Shown: piece after piece, positions 19,155-26,703 of the stretch
Position numbering within the stretch: the first letter of the stretch is position 1
Layout of the letters: each line of letters begins with the position of its first letter
Source: a virus
IMG/VR virus record: IMGVR_UViG_3300042888_000594
Location: 1 to 26,703 of that record
Length of the DNA: 26,703 nt
Reading direction: 5' to 3' (one strand)
Program-made: the position numbers and the translations under genes
Notes under the pieces: model-generated
Told to the model about the DNA's origin: nothing
Databases searched by the model: none
What the model saw: the letters and a program-made list of their open reading frames with translations, nothing else

Positions 19155-21791
19155 TTATTCTTGTGGCTCTTGCACAGCGCCGCGAGCAGCGCCTGTTGTC
19201 AGGTCTTGCACAGCGTCAGCAACCCACTGGATGCCGTACTTGCGGCCCACGTCGATGGCGTCTTGGATCTTCTTCTGGTCAAACCCTGCGACGCGGGGTT
19301 GGACAGCCTGGAAAACCTTGACGGCATCGCTTGGGTTGAGCAGCAGCTCTTTCAAACGCGCTTCGGTGGCCTCAGACGCCTTCTTAGCCCAGAACTTGCT
19401 GAACGTAGATGTCACGGCGTACACCCACCCAGACACCGGGTTGTAGATGCGCGACAGCACTTGCTCGGGCGGCAGGCCAGTCATCATCTCAAAACCCGTT
19501 CTAGGCAGCGTCTCACCCCTGAACGGCACGTTGGTAATGTCCTTGGCCAGACGGTCTGTCACGGTCACAAAGTCCTGCACCTTTTGAGCGTAGGTCGGGC
19601 CAAACACGCGGTTGAACACCGCAGCGTTGTTTCGGTCGGACAGCGCAGCGATGGGGTCTTTGGAAGACACCAGGTCGTCCAGCATGAACGACCGCACAGC
19701 GTTGACGGAATCCTTGTTTGCGCCGTACTGCTGCATGAACTTGTTGGTGAACTTTACGTCGCCGTACATCTTGTTGACCAAATCCTGCGGGCTGCCCATG
19801 CCTTGGGCGCTGATGATCTGGTCGCCAGCCACACGCTGGAACTCGGCGTTCAGGCGGCTGCGCTGGGCGATCAACTGCTGCACGTCTTGCGTTGCGCCTT
19901 GCAGCTCATCGCGCAGACCGGGCACCATCGACACGCCGCCTTCGTTCTTCTTGAGCCACTTGGCCGCTGCCTTGGGGTCCAAAACGTCGTTCTTGAGCGC
20001 AGCGTTGGTGAAGCTGTCCAAGAAGGCCGAGCGCACAAGCTGGGTACCTTCTGGCCCCACGGCGTTGACGAACTCGGTGACGTTGGACTTGTTGCCGATG
20101 ATGGCAGGCGCGATCTGCTCCACAAACTTCTTACGGTCCACAGCCGCCAAGGTAGCCGCGTCAAACGGCAGGCCGACCTTTTGCAGATACGCCTTGTCGG
20201 CGTTTCGGTAAGCAGTGACAAAGTCAGGGTCGAGGTTGTCGATGTGACCGCCGACACGCGCCTTCAACTCAGACAGCAGTCGGATGTCGGTCGGCACGTC
20301 GGTCTTGCTCAACTGGCGGTTGATCTCGCGCTTGAGCGAGTCCAAGTCTTCAATCGTGGCCGCGCTGAACTCTCTGCCGCCAGGCGTCATCGGCACGCCT
20401 TCAACGGTCAAGATGGCACTTGGCTCGGTAGCCGTAGGCTTGAACCGGGACTGGACCCGGCTGTAAATAGATGGGAACGTCTTGAACACGTCAGACGCAC
20501 GCTCGCCAGCCACGAAGTTGAAGATGTCGTCCACCGATCCGGCGGGCAATTCCACATTCTTCGCTTTGGCGATATCAAACGCTTCGGTGTAAAGCGGCTT
20601 GACCTCAGCGTAAGCTGCTTTTTCTTTCTGCGCAACCAGGTTGGACACGCGCTGGCCAAACACGTTGGGGTCCACCGACTGGCTCTTGTAAGCGTCGGCG
20701 ATCTGCTCGTCCAGCGAACGAACGCGGCGGGCTTGCGCCTTGACCAAGTCAGGGCCAGTCGCCGTGACAACGGCCTTGGTTGGGTCGCCAAACAAACGGA
20801 TCTGGTTTTGCAACAGCGCGGCTTTGGCCGCTTCGTACTGGTTGCCGTACTGAGCGCGGAACACCGGGTCACGCGACGACAGGTTCTGGATGAAGTTGTT
20901 GATGACCGGGTTGTCGGCCAGCAGGGCGGACACGGGCATCTGCACCGCAGCGCCGCCAGGCGCTTTGAGGGATACGCTCTCTTGCGCCTTGGCAGCGTCA
21001 GTCAGCGTCTTCATGAAGTTGGGGTCGGCAGCGCCTGCTGCGATGAAGATGTTGCTGATGCGGTTGTCCACGTCTTTCAGCAGTTCATCCTCGGGGACCG
21101 TGCCGCGCACCTTGTCCCACTGGCCCTTGACCACATCGAAGCCTTTGCCAACCAAAGGCGTGGCCTTCAAGGCCGTGCCCGCGCTGTAAGCCGAGCCAGC
21201 GCCACCCAACAGGCCGCCAGTAATCTGACCGATTGTTGCACCTGTTTCGCCGCCCATCTTTGCGCCAAACGCGCCGCCCGCTTGGCCACCACCTTCAGCG
21301 CCAGCGCCCACAACGATTTGCTCGGCGGGGCGCATGATGCTCTGGCCAAACATCCCCATGCGGCGAGTTGCTGCCAGCGCGGGGAACAGATACGACTCGG
21401 GCGACGTAGCGGCTTCAATACCAGCGGCTATGATCTTCTGGCCGCCGCCCTGCGGCTGCACACCTGTCGTGCCAAGCGCCTGCATCAGCGGCTGGCGCAC
21501 GGCCTCGCGGCCTGTACGGTAGGCGTCGGCGATGCCCGCAGCGGGCGCTTGCGCTGGCTGACCAGCCGCGCGCATCCCAAGCTCCAGCGGATTAATGCCG
21601 AGCCGGGATAGCGTGTCAAACACGACGTTGGCCGCGCCAGACACCATGCCTGCGCTGCCTGCCAGACCTTTGCGAGCGGCCTCAACGCGGTAGTCGCCTG
21701 CTGGGGCTTCTTGGTCCAGAACAAAGCCAGAAGGCAGTCCTGAAGACTGCGCGGATTCTGGGTCTAAAACAAATCCTGCTGGTAGTGCCAT
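19155..21791 (-). CDS. Large internal virion / DNA ejection protein candidate (878 aa)
   Basis: The N-terminus repeats a short linear motif twice: LPAGFVLDPE at 3-12 and LPSGFVLDQE about 16 residues later. A Gly/Ala-rich, membrane-like stretch follows at about 160-205 (GAEGGGQAGGAFGAKMG, GQITGGLLGGAGSAYSAG). The rest is long alpha-helix with Lys/Asp and Gln. Podovirus ejection proteins share these traits: they are long, helical, carried in the head, and form a channel across the envelope after injection. It is the last of three such genes downstream of the nozzle and fibre genes. GAGG precedes the ATG. I see no peptidoglycan hydrolase motif. The assignment is by context and composition. Confidence 0.65.
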   Translation of the reverse strand: MALPAGFVLDPESAQSSGLPSGFVLDQEAPAGDYRVEAARKGLAGSAGMVSGAANVVFDTLSRLGINPLELGMRAAGQPAQAPAAGIADAYRTGREAVRQPLMQALGTTGVQPQGGGQKIIAAGIEAATSPESYLFPALAATRRMGMFGQSIMRPAEQIVVGAGAEGGGQAGGAFGAKMGGETGATIGQITGGLLGGAGSAYSAGTALKATPLVGKGFDVVKGQWDKVRGTVPEDELLKDVDNRISNIFIAAGAADPNFMKTLTDAAKAQESVSLKAPGGAAVQMPVSALLADNPVINNFIQNLSSRDPVFRAQYGNQYEAAKAALLQNQIRLFGDPTKAVVTATGPDLVKAQARRVRSLDEQIADAYKSQSVDPNVFGQRVSNLVAQKEKAAYAEVKPLYTEAFDIAKAKNVELPAGSVDDIFNFVAGERASDVFKTFPSIYSRVQSRFKPTATEPSAILTVEGVPMTPGGREFSAATIEDLDSLKREINRQLSKTDVPTDIRLLSELKARVGGHIDNLDPDFVTAYRNADKAYLQKVGLPFDAATLAAVDRKKFVEQIAPAIIGNKSNVTEFVNAVGPEGTQLVRSAFLDSFTNAALKNDVLDPKAAAKWLKKNEGGVSMVPGLRDELQGATQDVQQLIAQRSRLNAEFQRVAGDQIISAQGMGSPQDLVNKMYGDVKFTNKFMQQYGANKDSVNAVRSFMLDDLVSSKDPIAALSDRNNAAVFNRVFGPTYAQKVQDFVTVTDRLAKDITNVPFRGETLPRTGFEMMTGLPPEQVLSRIYNPVSGWVYAVTSTFSKFWAKKASEATEARLKELLLNPSDAVKVFQAVQPRVAGFDQKKIQDAIDVGRKYGIQWVADAVQDLTTGAARGAVQEPQE

Positions 21792-21795
21792 GCTG

Positions 21796-23097
21796 TTACC
21801 TCACTGGGGTCCATGTTTTGCCGCCGTCAGTAGACATGATACGTTCTTTGGTCTGGGGGTTAGTGGCGTATTGGGGCGCAACAGCCGCCGCCGCAGCGCG
21901 GGGGGTCAATTCTGAAAAAGTCAGTGCTTCGGTTACCGCGCCAGCATCGTATCCTGGCGAACGCAATGCAATCTTACGCTGCTGTTCAACTTCAGTGGTT
22001 GCTTTGCGCGCAGCGACTTTGCGAATAGCTTCCAAGGTTTGCTTTATTTTGTTTTGCGTATCAACGGTAGGCGTTGAAGTAAACAGTTTGGATGTGAGAT
22101 CGGCAAAACCACCCAGCAATGAGGGATCACCGCCAGCCTGCTCTACATCGCGTTTGCTCAATTGGCTATCGCCCAAAGCCTTGGCAAGTTGAACCCGCGC
22201 GGCGTTAAAAGACACAAAGTTCCCTGTTGCCAGCGAAGTTTCAATCGCTTCTAAAGCCTGATCAGCCGCGTTAACAGCTTTAAGTTGCGGGTCAATAGTG
22301 CTCTGCACTTTGGCGCGGAAGGCTGGGATGTCCACCAAAGCAGTTTGACCTGGCAACGCAAGTGTCGTCGCGCCAGCTTTGGCCTTACTCTTATTTTCAT
22401 CTTCAACGCGCTTGTTGACCACAGCTTTTTGCGTAGGCGTCAACTGAGCAAATGTTTGGTTGTTAAACATTTCACTAGCCACGGCCTCGCGGTCCGCGCC
22501 AAACGCTGGGCCTTTGTCCCCCGGCTTGGCGATGACGTTGCGCAAGTTGGCCAACTGTGTGCCGACGCGGCGCAGCGCAATATCGCGCTCAGGCGACTCA
22601 GGCAGCGCCGTCAGCGTGGTCATTGTTTCTTCAAGATTGGCCAACTCACGCGACACTTGAATGTCTGTTGGCACCACCGCTGTGCGCTCGCGTGTTGCTG
22701 CGGCGGTAGACGCAGCCGCAGCCGCGTTACGCTGGCCGATCAAAGCACCGCTTTCCTGCTGCTGACGGAATATCTGCGCCAACTGCTGCAAGCCCACGGT
22801 GTCGCCCGCCTGCCGCAGCATGGCCATGCCCTGCTGGATAGACGCGGGGTCAGTGAGGTCGATCTGCTGCGCGATCTGCTGACGCGCCGTGATGCGCTGC
22901 AACTCAGGGTCTTGACCACCGAGAGCACCGCCGATAGCGCCGCCCAGCATGTTGGCACCACGGCCAATGGCGTAGTTCGCCCGCTGGAACGGGTCCAGCT
23001 TGGCGTATTGCAGCGCCTGGGCATCGGCCCGGTCTTGCTGCTGCTGTTGGTACATCTGAGGTGAAAAGCCGAACAGGGATGGAACAATATCTGCCAT
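21796..23097 (-). CDS. Structural / ejection protein candidate (433 aa)
   Basis: The N-terminus is Gln-rich (MYQQQQQDRADAQALQYAK), followed by a glycine-zipper-like GRGANMLGGAIGGALGG at about 48-64 and long helices rich in Gln, Ala and Thr (ELQRITARQQIAQQIDL, MLRQAGDTVGLQQLAQIF). No enzyme motif is visible. The composition and order (between two similar genes, downstream of the nozzle) suggest an internal virion protein delivered with the DNA. AGGAG precedes the ATG. It ends 4 bp before the 878-aa gene, whose ribosome site overlaps this stop codon, so coupling is likely. Confidence 0.6.
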   Translation of the reverse strand: MADIVPSLFGFSPQMYQQQQQDRADAQALQYAKLDPFQRANYAIGRGANMLGGAIGGALGGQDPELQRITARQQIAQQIDLTDPASIQQGMAMLRQAGDTVGLQQLAQIFRQQQESGALIGQRNAAAAASTAAATRERTAVVPTDIQVSRELANLEETMTTLTALPESPERDIALRRVGTQLANLRNVIAKPGDKGPAFGADREAVASEMFNNQTFAQLTPTQKAVVNKRVEDENKSKAKAGATTLALPGQTALVDIPAFRAKVQSTIDPQLKAVNAADQALEAIETSLATGNFVSFNAARVQLAKALGDSQLSKRDVEQAGGDPSLLGGFADLTSKLFTSTPTVDTQNKIKQTLEAIRKVAARKATTEVEQQRKIALRSPGYDAGAVTEALTFSELTPRAAAAAVAPQYATNPQTKERIMSTDGGKTWTPVR

Positions 23098-23107
23098 GTC
23101 TTACTCC

Positions 23108-24181
23108 TTAGAACCCGAAATTCTGCGCGGCCAACATCTGCGCTTGCTGAGTCTGCGGGTTCGCAAACGCGCCAGCCAAATACTGGTCTTGCTGACCATA
23201 CGCGCCTTGCGGCGTACCGCCAAACGGGTTGAATTGGTTTGCCAGAGCGTTGGTTAGCTGCTTGTTCTGCGACGCGCCAACCAAAGCCGTGGCAAACGGG
23301 TTGTAGGCGTTGGCCGCAGCGTTAGAGCCAGCCGCTGCCATACCGCCGCCATACAGCGCGTTGGCCCCCGTGGTGTTGACGTTGCGCCCACCCAAAGCCG
23401 AGCCCATGTTCAATGCGTCTTGGCCCAAAGCCTCCAGACCAGTCGCGCCTTGCAGGTACGCTTGGTACGGCCCCAGAGCCGCAGCCTGACCGCCGTAGCC
23501 TTGCGTGAGCAGGTTGCCACCAGTGCCGAACAGACCAGCACCGAACGCCGTCTGCTGCTGCCCGGCTTGCATGGCCTGCGCGGCCAAACCAGCGTCTTGC
23601 TGGGCGATGGCGTTGTAGTACGCCTCCATCTCAGGGCTGGCAGCACCAAGGCCAGCCGCACCGCTTGGGCGCTCGCCTGTGGCCCCAACGGACAGACCGC
23701 CACGGCCAGTCTGGAACAACTGGTTTTGGAGCTGCGCAAACTGACGCTCACGGCTTGGGGCCAAGAGGTTCTGTTGACCAGCCATGTACTGCTGCGCGGC
23801 CTCTTGGGGTGACTGGGCCAGGTACTGCTGGCCAAGGCCAAACAGACCTTGGGCCGCTTGGCCCAAAGGCGCAAACTGCTGCTGCGCTCCCTCGGCTTGC
23901 GACAGCCCGCCACCTGCCAGACCCAAGAAGCGGTCTTGCATGGCCGCCAGTTGGGGGTCGAGCGTGTAGCTGGCCCCAGAGACGCGGCCTTGGGGGTCGG
24001 TCTGGAACTGCGACTGGCCGAAGCGGGTCGTGATGCCGACCGGACGGAATCGCGATTCTTCAGCCGCAATCCGCGCCGCTTCGGTTTGTGCGGCTGCTTG
24101 GGTGCGGGCTGCGCTCCTAGCAGAACTGCCGCCCATAAGACCACCTAGTAAAGAGGCTCCTGCTGCAATCATTGCTGGCAT
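23108..24181 (-). CDS. Gly/Ala/Gln-rich structural protein, ejection candidate (357 aa)
   Basis: The start chosen is ATG at 24181 (MPAMIAAGASLLGGLMGG) because GGAG sits 7 bp upstream; a TTG at 24193 would lie within that site. The N-terminal 20 residues are hydrophobic with glycine zippers, possibly membrane-active. The remainder is low-complexity Gln/Ala/Gly with repeated LGQ and GAG phrases (APLGQAAQGLFGLGQQYL). Proteins of this type occur just downstream of tail fibre genes in podovirus-like genomes and are taken to be ejection proteins. The function is inferred from context only. Confidence 0.6.
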   Translation of the reverse strand: MPAMIAAGASLLGGLMGGSSARSAARTQAAAQTEAARIAAEESRFRPVGITTRFGQSQFQTDPQGRVSGASYTLDPQLAAMQDRFLGLAGGGLSQAEGAQQQFAPLGQAAQGLFGLGQQYLAQSPQEAAQQYMAGQQNLLAPSRERQFAQLQNQLFQTGRGGLSVGATGERPSGAAGLGAASPEMEAYYNAIAQQDAGLAAQAMQAGQQQTAFGAGLFGTGGNLLTQGYGGQAAALGPYQAYLQGATGLEALGQDALNMGSALGGRNVNTTGANALYGGGMAAAGSNAAANAYNPFATALVGASQNKQLTNALANQFNPFGGTPQGAYGQQDQYLAGAFANPQTQQAQMLAAQNFGF

Positions 24182-24182
24182 A

Positions 24183-24476
24183 TCAAACTCCAATCAAAAC
24201 GTCGTCCACCTTTGACGGGTCTTTCTCGTCGGTGGCGTGAATACAAAACCAAACGCAATCCGTGATCGCCTTGACGCCGTGCGTCAAACCAGCCTTGATC
24301 TCAATGCAGGCTGGCGCTTCAACAATGTCAATCTCTGTGCCGCGCAGCACCGCCACCTTGCCAGCGGCCAAGATCGACAGGTGGCTGAACTCATGCGTGT
24401 GCTTCAGGATGGCTGCGCCTGCGTTGAACCGCATCTCTTTGGCGTACAGTCCATCGCTGAAGTGGTGGGTGATCAT
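24183..24476 (-). CDS. Cupin-domain protein (97 aa)
   Basis: The start at 24476 shares ATGA with the upstream zinc-ribbon stop, so the longer in-frame start at 24545 is less likely. The protein has the small beta-barrel cupin pattern: motif 1 is HTHEFSHLSILAAGKVAV (HxH plus a later His) and motif 2 resembles IEIKAGLTHGV with a His. The metal-binding histidines appear present. Cupins can be metal-dependent enzymes or simple binding domains. Here the gene lies among tail and ejection genes, so a virion-associated or late metabolic role is possible. The stop is 2 bp before the next gene's start. Confidence 0.75.
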   Translation of the reverse strand: MITHHFSDGLYAKEMRFNAGAAILKHTHEFSHLSILAAGKVAVLRGTEIDIVEAPACIEIKAGLTHGVKAITDCVWFCIHATDEKDPSKVDDVLIGV

Positions 24477-24694
24477 GCTGTCCATTTGTCCAAAGGACAA
24501 GTATTTGAAGGCACCCGGACTTTGACCCATATCGGGCAAGAACATTCAGTACACATTGTCTTTGGTGCGTCAGCAACGAGTTTACCCAGCATATCTACAA
24601 AGAAATACAGCGGGTCTTCGCTCATATCTTTTGTTTTGTCGCAAGCGGCGCAAGTTTCCATGCGTGTCGCAATGATGTTGCTTGGCGTAATCAT
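24473..24694 (-). CDS. Phage zinc-ribbon protein (73 aa)
   Basis: Cysteines lie at 15, 18, 48, 51, 53 and 66 in the phrases ETCAACDK, MCTECSCPIWVKVRV and TCPLDKW. The order C-x2-C, then C-x2-C-x-C, then CP-x3-W fits a recurring phage zinc-ribbon family found near tail or late genes. The biochemical role is unknown; binding of nucleic acid or protein through a zinc ribbon is likely. Its start overlaps the tail fibre stop (ATGA) and its stop overlaps the cupin start (ATGA), so the three are translated together. Confidence 0.7.
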   Translation of the reverse strand: MITPSNIIATRMETCAACDKTKDMSEDPLYFFVDMLGKLVADAPKTMCTECSCPIWVKVRVPSNTCPLDKWTA

Positions 24695-25440
24695 CTTAGT
24701 TCCGCCCAAACAGTAAAGTCAACGCTACCATTAATACTATATGTTGAACTATTAGGAACAATAAAAGAAAATGGGAAATAAGAAATTTGTGGAACACCAC
24801 AGCAGTCAACAGTATAGGATTGAAGAATAGTAACTCCATCCACAACAGCAGTAGCCGCACTACCTACACTTCCGCCTCTAACAGAACAACTCACCATAAT
24901 TGGTTTGCCTGTAGAGTTTGTGTAGTTTGTGTTTAAAGCACGACTTGGATTTTGCCATGTTTGACCAACTCCAACAGACGCTACAGTAACAGCGCCAGTA
25001 GAACCGTTGACACTTGTCACACCACCGTTTGCTGCTGTGGTTGCGTTCTGAACAGCCGTAGCGCCGATCTGACCCACAATATCCGCCGCGCTTGCAGCAG
25101 CCACTGCGCCAGTGCCAGCACCTTTGAGCAAAGCCCCGGAAGTAAAAGTCGTAGCGCCTGTTCCGCCGTTTGCAACCAAGACAGTGCCTGTGACGTTGGC
25201 GGCTGTGCCAGATGTGTTGCCTGTCACGTTGCCTGTCACGTTGCCTGTCACGTTGCCTACAAAAGTGCCTGTGACGTTGCCTGTAAACGTAGGCGAAACC
25301 AAGTCAGCCTTGGTCGCCACGGCCACGGCGATGTTGTTGAACTCCGTGTTGATCTCGGTGCCCTTGACGATCTTCAGCGGGTCGCCAGACGGCAGCGCAT
25401 CTTTCGTGGCGAAATTGGTGCTCTGTACATAGTTACTCAT
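24691..25440 (-). CDS. Tail fibre / receptor-binding protein with GNVT repeats (249 aa)
   Basis: The N-terminus (about 1-45) contains SGDPLKIVKGTEINTEFNNIA, a virion-attachment segment common to phage fibres. Residues about 50-85 are tetrapeptide repeats (GNVT/TGNV). Next comes VANGGTGATT, a classic fibre phrase, then an Ala-rich stalk and a beta-rich C-terminal head (about 165-249) with CCGVPQISYFPFSF, probably the receptor-binding part. It is short for a fibre. The repeats are encoded by a 12-bp tandem array. It overlaps the nozzle gene and the zinc-ribbon gene by ATGA. Confidence 0.85.
   Translation of the reverse strand: MSNYVQSTNFATKDALPSGDPLKIVKGTEINTEFNNIAVAVATKADLVSPTFTGNVTGTFVGNVTGNVTGNVTGNTSGTAANVTGTVLVANGGTGATTFTSGALLKGAGTGAVAAASAADIVGQIGATAVQNATTAANGGVTSVNGSTGAVTVASVGVGQTWQNPSRALNTNYTNSTGKPIMVSCSVRGGSVGSAATAVVDGVTILQSYTVDCCGVPQISYFPFSFIVPNSSTYSINGSVDFTVWAELR
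25216..25287. repeat. 12-bp tandem repeat array inside the tail fibre gene
   Basis: Three perfect copies of GTTGCCTGTCAC (25216-25251) are followed by three degraded 12-bp units (25252-25287). The unit length keeps the frame and encodes GNVT. Slippage would lengthen or shorten the fibre stalk by four residues. Confidence 0.9.
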
Positions 25441-26703
25441 GACATTTTCCCGTCTTTAGACTGAATCTCAATCCGCTGAATCGACAGCGGTGAGCCGTTG
25501 ATGTTGGTTTCGTATCCGGTTTGCACGATTTTACCGCTGCCGCTTGCGCTGGTCGATAAGGTCTGCAAGGCCACACCTTCCGAATACTCGGCAATGCCAT
25601 ACTCCGCAACGCCGTATTCCGAGATGCCTTGCGTTGGAATCAGCACGTTGGCCGACTGGTAGTTGGCTATGAAATCAAAGCCCCACTTCATCGTCACAAA
25701 CTGATTCGTGCCGCCGATCACCACCACCTTTAGCCGCTTGAGCAGCGACGTGACGTTCTGGTTGCCCAGATCGGCGTGGTTGGTGAAGTACTGCATCCGG
25801 TAGGCCGAGGTGTAATCTTGGTAGGTGCTGTACTTGCCGATGTACCCGTTCTTGCCAATCAACACGTCACCGTTGCGCCGCGAAAGCAGCGCCGTTGGCT
25901 CAATCGAGTTCCAGTTGGTGACGCGAAACGAGCCGTCTTGCAACTGCACGCGGGTGTCAAAGCAGTACACCTCTTTGACTGATGGCAGCGTCACCAGATA
26001 GAACGCCTCTGCCTCTGAGTACACCGACTTGATGTTGGCCAGCGTCTCGCCAGCCACAATCGACATGAAGTCGCTGCGGATGTTCTTGGACAGGTCACCC
26101 AAGGGCGCTGACTTCTCAACAATCGTCCTGGCGAACGACCGGATGCCTGAGTTAGACAGGAACAAGATGTCCTTGCCAGTGCTCTGGATGGTGTCACGGG
26201 CGATGCAACCAATGCCCCCCACCGTGTCGCTCAGGCTCATCGTGGCGGGTGTCGTGGCGTTGGCGTACACCAGAATCTGGCGCTTGCCGAAGATGATCAG
26301 AAAGCCGTTGTGGGCAGCTAGGCCAGTCACCTCGTCTGAGCCGTTGGGCCACACCCGGTCGATGTTCAGCGTGCCCGCTGTGCCCGTGCTCCAAACGTGG
26401 CCGGACAGCAGGTCAGAGAAGAACACCGTCACGTTGTCGGTGGCGGTATCCGCAACCCACAAGCGGCCAAAGGCCGACAGCACGATGTTGCCCGAAGGCA
26501 CAGTTCCAACGTAGCCTGACTTCTCGCTGACGCGGCGATACGTTGTGGTGCTGATGGTAGGGTCGAAGATCAGCGGGTCGTGGCCCGTCTGGAAGAAGTA
26601 GGTGATGCCGTTGAGCGAAGCCACCGACCAGTTGCTGGCGCTGATGGTGGGCGCAGTGCCCCCGCCCCCATAGGTCAACTCAGACACAGCGTTGGAGCCG
26701 TCC
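25437..26703 (-). CDS. Tail nozzle / tubular protein B-like, partial (runs off right edge)
   Basis: The frame is open to the right edge; the GTG at 26687 is internal, since DGSNAV precedes it in frame. About 422 residues are visible. They are beta-rich and full of Trp/Gly/Asp turns (FGRLWVADTATDN, VFFSDLLSGHVW, AAHNGFLIIFGKRQILVY, DILFLSNSGIRSFAR). This is the propeller-like style of podovirus nozzle proteins such as T7 gp12 and P22 gp10, which extend the tail below the connector. AEYGIAEYS is a short repeat near the C-terminus. It overlaps the fibre gene by ATGA. The family choice between T7- and P22-type is uncertain. Confidence 0.75.
   Translation of the reverse strand, partial: DGSNAVSELTYGGGGTAPTISASNWSVASLNGITYFFQTGHDPLIFDPTISTTTYRRVSEKSGYVGTVPSGNIVLSAFGRLWVADTATDNVTVFFSDLLSGHVWSTGTAGTLNIDRVWPNGSDEVTGLAAHNGFLIIFGKRQILVYANATTPATMSLSDTVGGIGCIARDTIQSTGKDILFLSNSGIRSFARTIVEKSAPLGDLSKNIRSDFMSIVAGETLANIKSVYSEAEAFYLVTLPSVKEVYCFDTRVQLQDGSFRVTNWNSIEPTALLSRRNGDVLIGKNGYIGKYSTYQDYTSAYRMQYFTNHADLGNQNVTSLLKRLKVVVIGGTNQFVTMKWGFDFIANYQSANVLIPTQGISEYGVAEYGIAEYSEGVALQTLSTSASGSGKIVQTGYETNINGSPLSIQRIEIQSKDGKMS

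Noticed and set aside
19161-21611. Rightward frame of 816 codons opposite the 878-aa virion gene
   Set aside because: Low-quality composition (His/Arg/Leu-rich), no motif and no ribosome site; it is a shadow produced by GC-rich codon use of the leftward gene.
24477-24545. Longer N-terminus for the cupin (start at 24545)
   Set aside because: It would overlap the zinc-ribbon gene by 73 bp, while the start at 24476 gives the ATGA coupling seen throughout this operon.
25216-25287. CRISPR-like repeats
   Set aside because: The units are contiguous 12-mers inside a coding frame without spacers; this is a coding tandem repeat.
1-26703. tRNA genes, integrase, phage RNA polymerase, endolysin
   Set aside because: I looked for tRNA arms, recombinase catalytic phrases, T7-type polymerase motifs and muramidase or amidase motifs and found none that I could support by eye.

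Overview
This window is a piece of a tailed double-stranded DNA phage genome (Caudoviricetes), most likely with short-tailed (podovirus-like) architecture. It carries a small-terminase candidate, large terminase, portal, a tail-nozzle-like protein, a repeat-rich tail fibre and three long Gln/Ala/Gly-rich proteins that look like ejection proteins. A complete phage replication set sits between the structural genes. I see no integrase, lysogeny repressor, phage RNA polymerase, recognisable endolysin, tRNA or cellular housekeeping gene. The style of the small genes resembles uncultured freshwater or betaproteobacterial phages, but the host is a guess.

Layout from left to right. (1) 1-5607, leftward: terS candidate, an EndoVII-type HNH nuclease, terL, a second HNH nuclease, portal, and a collagen-like fibre protein cut by the left edge. 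(2) 5608-6415: a control region with a strong RNA- or cruciform-like structure beside terS, a 71-aa regulator candidate, and repeated TGACAATTTGACC / TCTGGGTCA sites. (3) 6416-8744, rightward: small, presumably early genes, including an ArdC-like antirestriction protein and a 31-aa membrane microprotein, closed by a terminator. (4) 8808-15719, leftward: two small genes, a Cas4/RecB-like nuclease, an unknown replication-module protein, an adenine methyltransferase, a family A DNA polymerase and a primase-SF3 helicase fusion. (5) 15749-15806: overlapping divergent promoter candidates. (6) 15806-19151, rightward: eleven genes with no base of intergenic space, including a VRR-NUC nuclease, an SNF2-like helicase and a run of tiny proteins joined mainly by ATGA stop/start overlaps. 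(7) 19155-26703, leftward: three ejection-protein candidates, a cupin, a zinc ribbon, a tail fibre with 12-bp tandem repeats, and a nozzle-like protein cut by the right edge.

The leftward structural genes at both ends read like one late module opened by where the window was cut. The capsid, scaffold and head-tail adaptor genes would then lie outside it. The least explained parts are the 5.6-6.4 kb control region (a structured element with mutually exclusive folds, plus operator-like sites near three leftward or rightward gene starts) and the coupled microgene chain downstream of the VRR-NUC and SNF2 genes.
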